A stretch of DNA of 64,000 nt from Solirubrobacter sp963792915 (GTDB lineage: Bacteria > Actinomycetota > Thermoleophilia > Solirubrobacterales > Solirubrobacteraceae): NCBI GenBank assembly GCA_963792915.1, contig CAWBYD010000004.1, positions 186,001-250,000 on the forward strand, read 5' to 3'. The position numbers were made by a program, and so were the translations under genes. A model generated the notes under the pieces. The model did no database searches. It saw only the letters and a list, made by a program, of their open reading frames with translations, and was not told the DNA's origin. Of the stretch, positions 52,317 through 61,238 are shown one piece after another. Numbering within the stretch: position 1 is the first letter of the stretch; each line of letters starts with the position of its first letter.

Positions 52317-54161
52317 CTAGAACGCGGTGAATCCGGTGCTCGCGAGGGTGTCCAGACGCGCCTCGCCGACGCCCAGGTAGGACAGCGTGAAGAGCTTGTC
52401 GCCGATCACCAGCGCGCGGTCGATCGGCGCGTCGACGCCGCCGGCATCGCTGTGGTGGACGATTCGCCCCGCCTCGCTGAGCGGCGCGCCGGCGCCCGCG
52501 TGCAGGCCCACCGCGCCCGTGAACGACGAGAAGTCTCCGAACGGGAAGACCGCCAGGCTGGCCGGCGCCCAGTACAGGAACGCGTGCGGCTCGGTCTCCA
52601 GCTGCGAGTACCCCCCACCGAGGTTCACCTGCGAGTCGAGCTTGGGCGCCGCCGGGTCCGAGACGTCGAACAGCGAGGCCTTGACGCTCGACCCGTCGCG
52701 TCCGATGCCGAGCAGCAGGCGGTCCGTGATCGGGTGCAGGTAGGCCGAGTAGCCGGGGATCTGCAGCTCGCCGGTGACCTTCGGCGCAGCCGGATCGGCG
52801 AGGTCGAGCACGAACAGCGGGTCCACCTGACGGAACGTCACGACGTAGCCACGGTCGCCGAGGAAGCGCACGGCGTAGATCCGCTCGCCCTGTCCGATCC
52901 CGGTCACGGCGCCCACGGGAGCGAGCGTCGCGCCCTGCTGGCGCAGGACCGTCACGGTGCTCTTGGTCGTGCTCGGGGCGCCCGGCTGCCACGGCGGCTC
53001 CTCGGTGGTCGCCACGCGCAGGTCGCCCTGGTACTCGGACATCGCGTACGAGTTGAGGATGAAGCCGGGAACCGAGCCGCTGGCGCGGTAGACGGAGTGC
53101 TCCGGGTCTGAGATGTCGAAGCGGTGGATCTCCGTGCGCAGGTCGTCCGGGACGCTGGTGCCGAGCTCGACCGCGCGGATGTAGCGGCGGCTCGCGACGT
53201 AGAGGCTGTCCGGCGAGCCGTAGACGACCTGCGCGGACGCCATCACGCCGTCGCGGTCGAGCGAGTACATGCCGCGGTCGAGGTCGATGGTCAGGATCGC
53301 GAGCACGTCGAGGCCGGAGAACAGCGCCGGGCGCCGGACGGCGCCGCAGGGCGCGAGGTCGCGCCTGAAGGTGCGGCCGCTGAGCCTGCTGTGCAGCGTG
53401 GTGTGGCCGAGGAAGCGGCTGAGCCGGGCCTGCGGAACGGCATCGGGCTGGATCGGCGCGGGCACCGAGTCGACCACCAGCCGCGCCGTCTGGCCGTGCT
53501 GGCGGGCGTCGACGAACGCGCCGGGGACCTCCATCGTGCGCGCGACCTTCGGAGCGGCGGGGTCGGATGCGTCGATCTCGGTCACCACCGTCGCCGGCGG
53601 CCCGCCCGCCAGGCCGACGGCGGGCACCGGCTCGGCGACCGGCTCGACCGGGCGCGGCACGTCCGGGGTCGGAGCGAACTTGGAGGCGATCACCAGCACG
53701 CGCGTCCCGCGCAGCAGCATGCGCTGGTTCGTGCCGTCGAGCGCGAGCGTGCCGCGCACGATCGGCGTGGCGCCGGTGACGTCCACGATCCGCAGCTTGC
53801 CGTCGGTGATCGCGTAGATCAGCCGGCCGTCGGTCTTGACGACGTCCGGCTCGTCGACGCCGAGCTCCTGCACGTTGGTGCCGGAGAAGTCCGGGGTCGC
53901 GCTGGTCGGCGCGGGCGCGGCGGCGGGCGCGTTGGTCGGAGCCTTGGTCGGCGCCGGGGGCGTCGTCACCGCGTCGATCGGCCCAGCCGGCGCGCGGCCG
54001 ACCACGCCGACACCGCCCGCCGTGCGCTGCGCGCCGTCGCGCGCGAAGTTCACCAGCTGCCTGCACGACGCGAACGCCTTCAGTCGCGGCTTCGGCGCGG
54101 CCTGCGCATCGGCCGCCGAGCACGCGAGGACCAGCGTCGCCGCCACGATCCGGAATCGCAT
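52317..54161 (-). CDS. Secreted beta-propeller domain protein
   Basis: 614 residues with a signal peptide ending in ADAQAA. After an Ala/Pro-rich linker comes the beta-propeller domain of pfam09826 type: NVQELGVDEPDVVKTDGRLI at the start, a pattern close to invariant in this family, then blades with DASDPAAPKVARTMEVPGAF and RFLGDRGYVVTFRQVDPLFV. The role is unknown; homologues are secreted and sometimes linked to copper amine oxidase-like domains. No lipobox is present. It is divergent from the dehydrogenase gene with 18 bases between starts. Confidence 0.88.
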   Translation of the reverse strand: MRFRIVAATLVLACSAADAQAAPKPRLKAFASCRQLVNFARDGAQRTAGGVGVVGRAPAGPIDAVTTPPAPTKAPTNAPAAAPAPTSATPDFSGTNVQELGVDEPDVVKTDGRLIYAITDGKLRIVDVTGATPIVRGTLALDGTNQRMLLRGTRVLVIASKFAPTPDVPRPVEPVAEPVPAVGLAGGPPATVVTEIDASDPAAPKVARTMEVPGAFVDARQHGQTARLVVDSVPAPIQPDAVPQARLSRFLGHTTLHSRLSGRTFRRDLAPCGAVRRPALFSGLDVLAILTIDLDRGMYSLDRDGVMASAQVVYGSPDSLYVASRRYIRAVELGTSVPDDLRTEIHRFDISDPEHSVYRASGSVPGFILNSYAMSEYQGDLRVATTEEPPWQPGAPSTTKSTVTVLRQQGATLAPVGAVTGIGQGERIYAVRFLGDRGYVVTFRQVDPLFVLDLADPAAPKVTGELQIPGYSAYLHPITDRLLLGIGRDGSSVKASLFDVSDPAAPKLDSQVNLGGGYSQLETEPHAFLYWAPASLAVFPFGDFSSFTGAVGLHAGAGAPLSEAGRIVHHSDAGGVDAPIDRALVIGDKLFTLSYLGVGEARLDTLASTGFTAF

Positions 54162-54179
54162 ACTGCGAAGGTATCGCGC

Positions 54180-54902
54180 ATGATCGTCGGGTTGGTACAT
54201 CCGGGAGAGATGGGCGCCGCGGTCGGTGCCGTGCTCGTGCGCAGCGGTCACGAGGTCCGCTGGCTCCCGGCGGGACGCAGCGCCGCGACGTCCGCCCGCG
54301 CGCGCGAGTTCGCCGCCGCCGACACGCTCGCCGGCTGCGAGGTCGTGCTCTCGGTCTGCCCGCCGCACGCCGCGCTCGACGTCGCGCGCGCCGTTCCGCC
54401 GGGTGCGCTGCTGGCGGATCTCAATGCCGTCTCGCCCGCGACGGCGCGCGCGATCGGCGCGCTGCGCGAGGGGCGTTGGGTGGACGGCGGGATCGTCGGG
54501 CCGCCGCCGCTCCGGGCCGGGACCACGCGGCTCTTCCTCTCCGGTGGCGACGCGGCCGTGATCGCGACGCTGTTCGCGGGCACGCTGCTCGAGCCCGTGG
54601 TGCTCGAGGGCGAGGTCAGCGCGTCGGCGCTGAAGATGACCTATGCCGCCTGGACCAAGGGCACGGCGGCGCTGCTGCTGGCCATCCGCGCGACGGCCGA
54701 GGCGAACGGCGTCGAAGCGGCGCTGGCCGCGGAATGGGCCCGCTCGCAGCCGGAGCTGGACGCCCGGCTGCGCGGCGCGACGGCGGCCGCGCAGTCCAAG
54801 GGCTGGCGCTGGGTCGCCGAGATGGAGGAGATCGCCGCGACCTTCGAGGCCGCCGGCCAGCCGCCGGGCTTCCACACCGCTGCCGCCGAGGTGTTCCGCT
54901 AA
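54180..54902 (+). CDS. NAD-binding 6-phosphogluconate dehydrogenase-like protein (DUF1932)
   Basis: 240 residues. The Rossmann start is VGLVHPGEMGAAVGAVLVRS, followed by CEVVLSVCPPHAALDVAR and ADLNAVSPATARAIG, as in beta-hydroxyacid dehydrogenases. The C-terminal part is DUF1932-like, with ALKMTYAAWTKGTAALLLAI carrying the probable catalytic lysine. Family members reduce or oxidise beta-hydroxyacids; the substrate is unknown. It is alone on the plus strand. Confidence 0.88.
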   Translation: MIVGLVHPGEMGAAVGAVLVRSGHEVRWLPAGRSAATSARAREFAAADTLAGCEVVLSVCPPHAALDVARAVPPGALLADLNAVSPATARAIGALREGRWVDGGIVGPPPLRAGTTRLFLSGGDAAVIATLFAGTLLEPVVLEGEVSASALKMTYAAWTKGTAALLLAIRATAEANGVEAALAAEWARSQPELDARLRGATAAAQSKGWRWVAEMEEIAATFEAAGQPPGFHTAAAEVFR

Positions 54903-55017
54903 CCGGACGGGGCGCAGACGAGTGGTGCGGCGCGCGACTGCTCGCATGGACCCAACTGCGTCACGCGCTCGCCGCGGGCGGTACGTTCCCGGCGTCCACT
55001 CGCTGGGGAGGTTCGCT

Positions 55018-55755
55018 GTGCGCAGTCCGGTCGCGGGCGTCGTCTCGCTCATCGCCCTGGCCGCTGCGCCCGCGGCCGCGGGTGCCGCCACCACCTGGGT
55101 CGGTCTCGGCGACTCCTACGCCGCCGGACCGCTGATCCCCAACCAGTCGCTATCACCGCTCGGCTGCCTGCGCTCGGACCACAACTTCGCCCACCTCTCG
55201 GCCGCCGCGCGCGGCAAGACGCTGACCGACGTCTCGTGCAGCGGCGCCACGACGGCCGACATGACGAGCTCGCAGAGCACGAGCATCGGGACCAACCCGC
55301 CGCAGTTCAACGCGCTGACGCCCACCACGGGCACCGTCTCGCTGCAGATCGGCGGCAACGACATCGGCTTCACGGAGATCCTGTCCAACTGCGCCACCTA
55401 CAACCCGTTCGCGCACCCGTGCCAGGACCGCTACAACCCCGGCGGGAACGACCAGATCAAGGCACGCATCGACGCCGCCGCGCCCAAGGTCGGCGCCGTG
55501 CTGGACGGCATCCGCGCCCGCTCGCCGCAGGCGCGGATCCTGCTCGTCACCTACGCCGCGATCCTGCCTGAGACCGGCAGCGGCTGCTGGCCGCAGGTGC
55601 CGATCGCCTACTCCGACGTGCCGTACCTGCGCGCGAAGGAGAAGCAGCTCAACGCGATGCTCGCCCAGCAGGCGGCGGCGCACGGCGCCGTGCTGGTGGA
55701 CGACTACACGGCGAGCATCGGCAAGGACGCACGTCGCCCGGGTGGGCGCGGCTGA
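55018..55755 (+). pseudogene. Secreted SGNH hydrolase, 3'-truncated
   Basis: From GTG 55018 (GGGAGG upstream) the frame gives a signal peptide and an SGNH/GDSL core: GLGDSYAAGP with the nucleophile serine, the glycine/Asn block QIGGNDIGF and cysteines at disulfide positions. The third catalytic block, DxxH near the end, is missing: after DDYTASIGKDA the frame turns into RRPGGRG and stops at 55753-55755. About 40-60 C-terminal residues with the acid-base dyad are lost. The break at about 55731 is where a foreign ATPase fragment begins. The product is very probably inactive. Confidence 0.82.
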
Positions 55756-55985
55756 GGGCGTGCGGGCGACGCTCGAGCACGCCGCCCGCCGCCAACCTGT
55801 GTTGCTGGTGCTCGACGACCTGCACTGGGCGGACAGCTCCACGGTGTTGCTGCTCGCCCACCTCGTCCGGACCCGGATCGGCGGCGCGGTAACCATCGTC
55901 GGCGCCTATCGGCCGGCCGACCTCGGGCGCGATCGACCGCTGGTGGGCACGCTCGCCGAGCTCGAGCGCGAGCATGAGGCCTGGC
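55731..55985 (+). pseudogene. AAA/STAND ATPase fragment (MalT/LuxR type)
   Basis: One frame, different from that of the SGNH gene, reads HVARVGAAEGVRATLEHAAR and then LLVLDDLHWADSSTVLLLAH, the Walker B region of large LuxR/AfsR-type ATPases, followed by VTIVGAYRPADLGRDRPLVG. Walker A and all other domains are missing. It is an internal piece of a gene normally over 2 kb long. It abuts the MFS fragment on the other strand at about 55985. Confidence 0.8.
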
Positions 55986-56877
55986 GCCGGCGCCGTTGCC
56001 GAGCGGGTCGGCGACCAGCGGCACGAGGCGGATGCTGACGACCGTCAGCGCGAACCCCAGCGCGAGCTGCAGCGTGAGCGCCGAGCCGGCGTAGGCGGGC
56101 TGGGCGAGTGGGGTGACGGCGGCCGAGGACTGCGCCGAGTCGGCGATCACGACGGCGCCCCACAGCAGCAGCACGCCCACCAGCACCGGCGTGGGCGCCG
56201 CGAAGGCCAGCGGGCTGAGCAGGCAGCACGCGGGCGCTGGCCAGCATGGCGGCCATGGTGGTCGTCGCGCGCCCGATGCGGTCAGCGAGCACCCCGCCGG
56301 CCACGGCGCCCCCGAGCCCGGCGACGCCGATCGCGACCGCGTGCGCATGGGGTGACGAGCGGAAGTCGACCTCGACGTCGAACGCCCGGTTGAAGTAGTT
56401 CGTGAGGACGTTGAGCGCGACGTGGGCGACGACGTCGCCGAGCTCGGCGTCGGACAGGCCGGCGGCGCGCGCCGCGTCCATTTCGCGCTCACCCAGGCCG
56501 CCCTGGCTGCGGACGAGCGCCTCGGCGAACGACAGCAGCGCGGCGGACTTGGGCTCGCGGGACCGGAAGCGACGGGCGTTCTCCAGCTCGGCCGCGTCGA
56601 GCTTGGCGACGTTGGCGCCGAGGTAGCTGTGCGCCGAGAGGCAGTACGTGCAGGCGTTGCGCTCGGCCATCGCCAGCGCGATGCGCTCGCCGTCGGCCGC
56701 GCCGATCGAGCCCTTGCGCAGGGCAGCGCTGAATGCGAGGTGCGCCTCGAGGACCGCGGAGCGCGCCATCGTCCTGAAGACGTTGGGCGTCGCCCCGAGC
56801 GACGCTTGGACGCGATCGAGCAGCAGCGTCTCGTGGCCCTCCGCCTCGGTGGGCTCGACGAGTTCGATTCGAGGCAT
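55906..56877 (-). CDS. AhpD-like peroxidase fused in frame to MFS debris
   Basis: Residues 1-172 form a complete AhpD/carboxymuconolactone decarboxylase-family protein, with C76-x2-C79 and H83 in CTYCLSAHSYLG and the usual end NYFNRAFDVEVDF. At about 56357 the frame does not stop; it runs into an MFS helix (AVAIGVAGLGGAVAGGVLAD) for some 40 residues, then into meaningless sequence to 55906. So the open frame of 323 residues is an accidental fusion. The AhpD part may still fold and work. The ATG at 56877 has the family N-terminus (RIELVEPTEAEG). Confidence 0.75.
   Translation of the reverse strand: MPRIELVEPTEAEGHETLLLDRVQASLGATPNVFRTMARSAVLEAHLAFSAALRKGSIGAADGERIALAMAERNACTYCLSAHSYLGANVAKLDAAELENARRFRSREPKSAALLSFAEALVRSQGGLGEREMDAARAAGLSDAELGDVVAHVALNVLTNYFNRAFDVEVDFRSSPHAHAVAIGVAGLGGAVAGGVLADRIGRATTTMAAMLASARVLPAQPAGLRGAHAGAGGRAAAVGRRRDRRLGAVLGRRHPTRPARLRRLGAHAAARAGVRADGRQHPPRAAGRRPARQRRRRQASCSRSSSASVPTSGRSRPRSAGR
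55985..56355 (-). pseudogene. MFS transporter, C-terminal fragment with frameshift
   Basis: The first part, fused to the AhpD frame, reads GVLADRIGRATTTMAAMLAS, an MFS loop. A one-base slip near 56235 moves the frame, and it continues as LLSPLAFAAPTPVLVGVLLL and IADSAQSSAAVTPLAQPAYA to TVVSIRLVPLVADPLGN. This is the second half of an MFS protein. Its start and end are cut at the junctions with AhpD and the ATPase fragment. Confidence 0.75.
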
Positions 56878-56894
56878 GTGATCCGCCCCTCGGG

Positions 56895-57284
56895 GCGCGG
56901 GAGTGGTCTGAGTATCTGCGCCTGGTCGGGGTGAGTCCGGACTTCCTGAGCAGGGCGGATCGCAGCGCGTTCCGTGTGCTGGTGGCTCGCCTCGCTGGCG
57001 AGAATGTCGCGACCGCGATGGCGTTCGAACGTGCGGGTGACTGCGGGGTCTTCAACGTCGGCACGCTGGAGAAGGCCCGGCGTCGCGGGCTGGGCACCGC
57101 GCTGACCACGCTCCTCGTCCACGACGCGATGGCGCGCGGATGCGTGACGGCGACCCTGCAGTCGACGCCGATGGCCGCGCGCGTGTACAGCGCAGTCGGC
57201 TTTCGGGACCTTGGCCGGTTCCTGGAGTATGCGCCCGGCCTCCAAGCCGTCGCGAATCGCTCATGGCTCGAGCGTCCGCAGTAG
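56895..57284 (+). pseudogene. GNAT acetyltransferase, 5'-truncated
   Basis: The frame is open from about 56895 and codes the C-terminal half of a GNAT protein: SEYLRLVGVSPDFLSRADRS, then GDCGVFNVGTLEKARRRGLG with the acetyl-CoA loop RRRGLGTAL, and STPMAARVYSAVGFRDLGRF. The N-terminal 90 or so residues are gone; upstream is the start region of the AhpD-like gene. Translation could begin at GTG 56931, giving 117 residues, but half of the fold is missing. It overlaps the convergent NTF2-like gene by 24 bases. Confidence 0.72.
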
Positions 57285-57662
57285 CGCGGCGGTGTCGGCG
57301 AGGATGACCTCGCTGCGCCTGACGCGAGCGTCGATGACCGTGAGCAGCTCGTGGACGAGGAGGCGAGCACTGCGGCCCGTCGCGCGCGCGGTGAACGTGA
57401 CGTGCATGCGCAGCAGGACGGTCGTGTCGTCGAGCGTGTGCAGGCCGTCGGGCGCGAACCGCAGGTCGAACAGCTCGCCGATCTGCCGCATCAGCGCGAT
57501 GTAGCCGTCGATGCCGCGGTGGGTGCCGCCGTAGGGGAGCGAGTCGGGTTCGACGATCTCGAAGCTCGGGTCGATCACGTCGTGCAGAGCGTCCCAGCGT
57601 CCGTGAGCGGCGTGGTCGAGCATCTGCTCGACCACGCCCGTGTTCGTCGTCGCGGAGCTCAT
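57261..57662 (-). CDS. SnoaL/NTF2-like protein
   Basis: 133 residues. Helix VVEQMLDHAAHGRWDALHDV is followed by IDPSFEIVEPDSLPYGGTHR and GIDGYIALMRQIGEL, the pattern of SnoaL-like proteins with the P-Y-G-G-x-H-x-G loop. It may bind or isomerise a small molecule. ATG 57662 gives the normal N-terminus. It lies ten bases after the stop of the broken DsbA-like gene and may have been co-transcribed with it. Confidence 0.78.
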   Translation of the reverse strand: MSSATTNTGVVEQMLDHAAHGRWDALHDVIDPSFEIVEPDSLPYGGTHRGIDGYIALMRQIGELFDLRFAPDGLHTLDDTTVLLRMHVTFTARATGRSARLLVHELLTVIDARVRRSEVILADTAALLRTLEP

Positions 57663-57672
57663 GTCGATCGGG

Positions 57673-58538
57673 TCATGTCGCGGTCCACAAGGCGTCGTCG
57701 GCGACTGCGGTCCGCCGCGCCGCTCCACGCGCGGCGAGCCGGGTCAGCGCCTCCTCGGCGCCGAGGCGATCCACCGGCGCGGTGGTGTCGGCGAGCACGC
57801 GGGCGACCTCCTGGCTGGTCAAGCCGCCCGGGTACGCCGCCAGCAGGTCCGAGAGAGCGGGCACCGGCAGCCGCACGAGTCGAGGCTCGAGGTTGATCAG
57901 CGCGACCTCGACGGCCTCGAAGGGCTGGAAGCCCGGGACGACCGCGGTGCCGCCGCCGGAGGCGGCCAGGATGAGCGTCGGCGCCGTGTAGCGCTCGGCG
58001 CCGTCGGAGTTGGCCGTCCGGCGCAGCGCGACGGCTTCCGGGCGCGGCGTGCGCGCTCGTGCGCGGTCGTCCTCATAGTCGGCCAGTGCCGGGTCGCTCC
58101 GCCGGTCGGCGAGCGCGCGCCCGGCGTCGAGCCCGTCGACGCGCTCGCAGATCACCGCCAGCGCCTCGTCGGTGTCCAGCAGCAGGTCGGTCGTGTACCA
58201 GGCGAGGCGCAGGAGCCGCAGCACCGCCTCGGCGTGCTCCTCGCTCTGAAGCGCGGCGGCCTTGACGAGCCGGCACGCGGGCGCCGATGCGATCACGCGC
58301 CCGCGGACATGCGGCGTGATCGGCATCCCGTAGCGGCGGAAGCGCAGCGCCGTCACGCACGGCTCTCGGCGGAGGACCCGCGGGCAAGCGATTCCTCGAC
58401 GCTGGACACCAGCCCGATGAGCGTCGTCGTGAACCGGAGCTGATCGCCGTAGCGCGCCTCGAGCGCGCGCAGCACCGGCTCGAACGAGTACGCCCACGGG
58501 CACAGCGGATCGGTCACGTGGGTCACGGTGACGCGCAC
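57673..58538 (-). pseudogene. DsbA/FrnE-like thioredoxin-fold protein, frameshifted
   Basis: From GTG 58538 the frame codes the thioredoxin start VTHVTDPLCPWAYSFEPVLR and LRFTTTLIGLVSSVEESLAR, then hits TGA at 58353-58355. One base over, the protein goes on as ALRFRRYGMPITPHVRGRVI and the helical insertion, with APTLILAASGGGTAVVPGFQ as the cis-Pro region, to TGA 57673. One added base near 58355 would restore about 288 residues. The active site reads CPWA, with only one cysteine, so it is of the glutathione-dependent isomerase kind rather than an oxidase. Confidence 0.78.
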
Positions 58539-58597
58539 ATCGGAGCCGGTCTGGAAGGGGCGGCGCCACGGCGTGGCGAGCGTCGGTGGGTGGGGAC

Positions 58598-59323
58598 TCA
58601 CGAACCGGCGGCCGCGGCGCCGGAGAACACGCGCTCGACCCCCTTCGGGTCGGTCCACCACATCTGCGACATCGACAGCGCGTTCGGGTCGGGGAAGATG
58701 TCCTCGTGGTCGGCGGCTAGGCCGTCGAGGATCGCGGTCGCGACCTCGGCCGGCGCGGTCTTGGGCGCGTCGATGCCGGCGAGCATGTCGGTGTCGATCC
58801 CGGCCGGGTAGACGCCGTGCACGGTGATCCCGCGGGCCTCGAGCACCGGGCGCAGCGCCTGCGTCAGCGAGTGCGCCGCGGCCTTGGACGCGGAGTATCC
58901 GGCCATCGGCGGCGTGCTGGCGAGGCTCAGCAGCGAGAGCAGGTTGACGATGTGGCCGCCGCCGTTGTTCTCGAGCACCGGCACGTACGCGCGGATCGTC
59001 GCGTAGGTGCCGTCGAAGTTGACGGCCATCTCGCGGCGCACCGCCTCGGGATCGGCGTCCAGGGGGCCCGCGAACTCGGCGGTGGAGGCGTTGTTGATCA
59101 GCAGCGTCGCGTCGGCGGTGGCAGCCGCCGCGGCGTTGATGCTGGCCGCGTCCGAGAGGTCGAACCGCACGGCGACGACCCGCGGGTCCTGGCGCACCTT
59201 CGTGGTGTCGCGGGCGAGCGCATAGACCTTGGGCGCCCCGGCGTCCAGCAGTGCGTCGACCAGGTGGGTGCCGAGACCGCGCGAGGCGCCGGTGACGACA
59301 GGAATCGATGCGGAGATCTTCAT
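58598..59323 (-). CDS. Short-chain dehydrogenase/reductase
   Basis: 241 residues. TGASRGLGTHLVDALLDAGA binds the cofactor, LLINNAST is the NNAG motif, a serine lies in NLLSLLSLAS and YSASKAAAH is the catalytic Tyr-Lys. It is a complete classical SDR with unknown substrate. The ATG at 59323 fits the family. It lies 104 bases downstream of the truncated lactonase gene on the same strand. Confidence 0.9.
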   Translation of the reverse strand: MKISASIPVVTGASRGLGTHLVDALLDAGAPKVYALARDTTKVRQDPRVVAVRFDLSDAASINAAAAATADATLLINNASTAEFAGPLDADPEAVRREMAVNFDGTYATIRAYVPVLENNGGGHIVNLLSLLSLASTPPMAGYSASKAAAHSLTQALRPVLEARGITVHGVYPAGIDTDMLAGIDAPKTAPAEVATAILDGLAADHEDIFPDPNALSMSQMWWTDPKGVERVFSGAAAAGS

Positions 59324-59427
59324 GGGCTGAACCGTACGTCTGACCCCTGCCGTGACCAATGACCGAAACGCCTCAGAATTTGCCTCAACGTCCAGCCCCG
59401 CGCGCAGCAACGCCGAGATCGATACGG

Positions 59428-60216
59428 TTACGTTCGTGGACCCTCGCCGAAGTTCGTCACGAAGGCGAACCTCCCGTCGCCGGTGACGGCCGCCCAGCAC
59501 ACCTCGCTGCGGGAGTCGCCGATCGACCCGCTGACGGGCGCGAGGCCGGCGTCGGTCAGCGCGTACGACGATGCGGCGGCCTTCCCGGCGGCGCCGCCGA
59601 ACGCCTCGGTGACGATCATCGCGCCGGCGGGCGTGAACTCGAACCCGTACGGCGTCATCCCGGACGACTTGATCGTTGACGGGCCGTGCGCGTAGCCCTG
59701 CTCGTCGACTGCGAACGTGCTGATGCTGTCGGTTCCGCGCTCGGTCACGGCGAGCGTCCGTCCGTCACGGCTGAACGCGATCTGCGCGGGATCCGCGTCG
59801 GCGGCGCTCAGATCGCGACGCGCTCCCTCGAGCGCGACCAGCCGGCCGTCCTCGAGTCTGAACCCGGCGATGTTCGCGCTTGCGTTGTTGAGCACGTAGA
59901 GCAGTCCGCCCGTGACCGCCACGCTCGTCGGCGTCGCGCCCCCGGACGGGACGCGGTCCGTCAGACGCGGCCCAGCGGGCTCGATGGCGAACGCCGACAC
60001 GTCGTCACTGCCGGCGTTGACCACGATCAGCGTCCGGCCGTCGGGGGTCAATGCGACCGAGCTCTGCGAGGCGAGGTGCGGCTTGCCGGTCCCGCGGCCC
60101 CCCGTCGCGAGGGGGCCGAGCGACGTGAGCGCGCCGTCTGCGGCGCGCTCGAACGCGAGCACCTCGTTGCCGTCTGCGTCGTTGGTCTGGACGTACACGG
60201 CGGCACTTTCGATCAT
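59428..60216 (-). CDS. Lactonase-type beta-propeller protein, C-terminally truncated
   Basis: 262 residues of the 7-bladed lactonase (Pgl-like) family, starting IESAAVYVQTNDADGNEVLA with a strong AGGAG upstream of ATG 60216. Blades contain the typical VALTPDGRTLIVVNAGSDDV and AQIAFSRDGRTLAVTERGTD. It stops after RFAFVTNFGEGPRT, where the family has about 80-100 more residues. Compared with its paralogue at 61883-62986 it lacks the last two blades and also lacks a signal peptide. The propeller cannot close, so it is probably non-functional although the frame is clean. Confidence 0.75.
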   Translation of the reverse strand: MIESAAVYVQTNDADGNEVLAFERAADGALTSLGPLATGGRGTGKPHLASQSSVALTPDGRTLIVVNAGSDDVSAFAIEPAGPRLTDRVPSGGATPTSVAVTGGLLYVLNNASANIAGFRLEDGRLVALEGARRDLSAADADPAQIAFSRDGRTLAVTERGTDSISTFAVDEQGYAHGPSTIKSSGMTPYGFEFTPAGAMIVTEAFGGAAGKAAASSYALTDAGLAPVSGSIGDSRSEVCWAAVTGDGRFAFVTNFGEGPRT

Positions 60217-60316
60217 GTGTGGCTCCTAGGGAGGCGCGGATACTGCGCAGCAAGTCCGGCGCCGCGCGGATGCGTTACATGCCCGCGCGCTGTCGCGGGA
60301 ATCTTCTGGACCGTGT

Positions 60317-60343
60317 GGTACAGTCACTGGACCGATCGGTACA
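60317..60343. promoter_or_regulatory. Operator region upstream of EamA-TetR
   Basis: GGTACA occurs at 60317-60322 and at 60338-60343, 21 bases apart (two turns). Between them ACCGATCGGT (60331-60340) is a perfect palindrome. The set ends five bases before the EamA ATG and is the probable binding site of the TetR protein from the same operon. Confidence 0.65.
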
Positions 60344-60347
60344 AACC

Positions 60348-61238
60348 ATGCGCGGCCGCCCTTCATCCCCGGTGCTCTTCCTCGTGCTCGCGTCGCTCTC
60401 GTGGGGGGTGTCGACGGCCCTGAGCAAGGTCGCGATCGAGCAGATCACGCCCCTGGATCTCTTCGGGATCGAGGTCACCACGGGCGCGCTGTGCCTCGGG
60501 GGCGCGGCGCTTGCCCGCGGGGCGCGCCCGTCCCGCCCGAGCCCGGGAGTGCTGTTCCTCGGCGTGCTCGAACCGGGACTCGCGTTCCTGCTGTTCGACA
60601 TCGGCATCGCCCACACGGCAGCCACGCACGGCGCGCTGCTGCTCTCGACCGACAGCGTGTTCACGATCGCGCTCGCCGCGGCGCTGCTCGGCGAGCGCCC
60701 CGACCGGCGGCTGGGCTTTGCGCTCGCGGTCGGGGTCGCGGGGTCCGTGCTCGTATCGCTCCACAGCGATGGCAGCATGGCCTCACTCGGGGGCGACGTA
60801 CTGGTGGTCGCCGCGTCCCTGAGCGCGGCGGGCTACGGCGTGCTGGCCAAGCGGGTCGTCCCCGGTCGTGATGCGCTGTCGCTCACCGCGGTCCAGATGC
60901 TCGTCGCGGCGGCGATCGCGTTGCCCCTGGCCGCGGCGGCCGCCGCCGGCCACCACAGCCATCTCGGCCATGCCGGTGCTGGTCACCTGCTCGCCGCCCT
61001 GGCGGTCGGCGTGTTCGCCAGCGTCGTGCCGTTCCTGCTCTATAACGCGGCGATCGACCGCGTAACCGCCAGCGTCGCCGGGCTCGTCCTGACGCTCGTT
61101 CCGCTGTTCGGCACGGTGGCGTCGCTCGTGCTGCTCAGCGAGAGCCTCGGCACCGTCCAACTCGCCGGCGGGGCGTTCGTGATGCTCGCCGCCGGGCTCG
61201 CGGCCACGTCGGTGGAGCGGGAGCCGGCTCCGGCGTGA
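60348..61238 (+). CDS. EamA/DMT-family transporter
   Basis: 296 residues with ten hydrophobic segments in two EamA repeats: LASLSWGVSTALSKVAIEQI and LLSTDSVFTIALAAALLGER in the first, AASLSAAGYGVLAKRVVPGR and LVLTLVPLFGTVASLVLLSE in the second. Members export amino acids, metabolites or drugs. The ATG at 60348 is directly after the operator. The TetR gene overlaps the stop by GTGA, so both form an autoregulated operon. Confidence 0.9.
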   Translation: MRGRPSSPVLFLVLASLSWGVSTALSKVAIEQITPLDLFGIEVTTGALCLGGAALARGARPSRPSPGVLFLGVLEPGLAFLLFDIGIAHTAATHGALLLSTDSVFTIALAAALLGERPDRRLGFALAVGVAGSVLVSLHSDGSMASLGGDVLVVAASLSAAGYGVLAKRVVPGRDALSLTAVQMLVAAAIALPLAAAAAAGHHSHLGHAGAGHLLAALAVGVFASVVPFLLYNAAIDRVTASVAGLVLTLVPLFGTVASLVLLSESLGTVQLAGGAFVMLAAGLAATSVEREPAPA

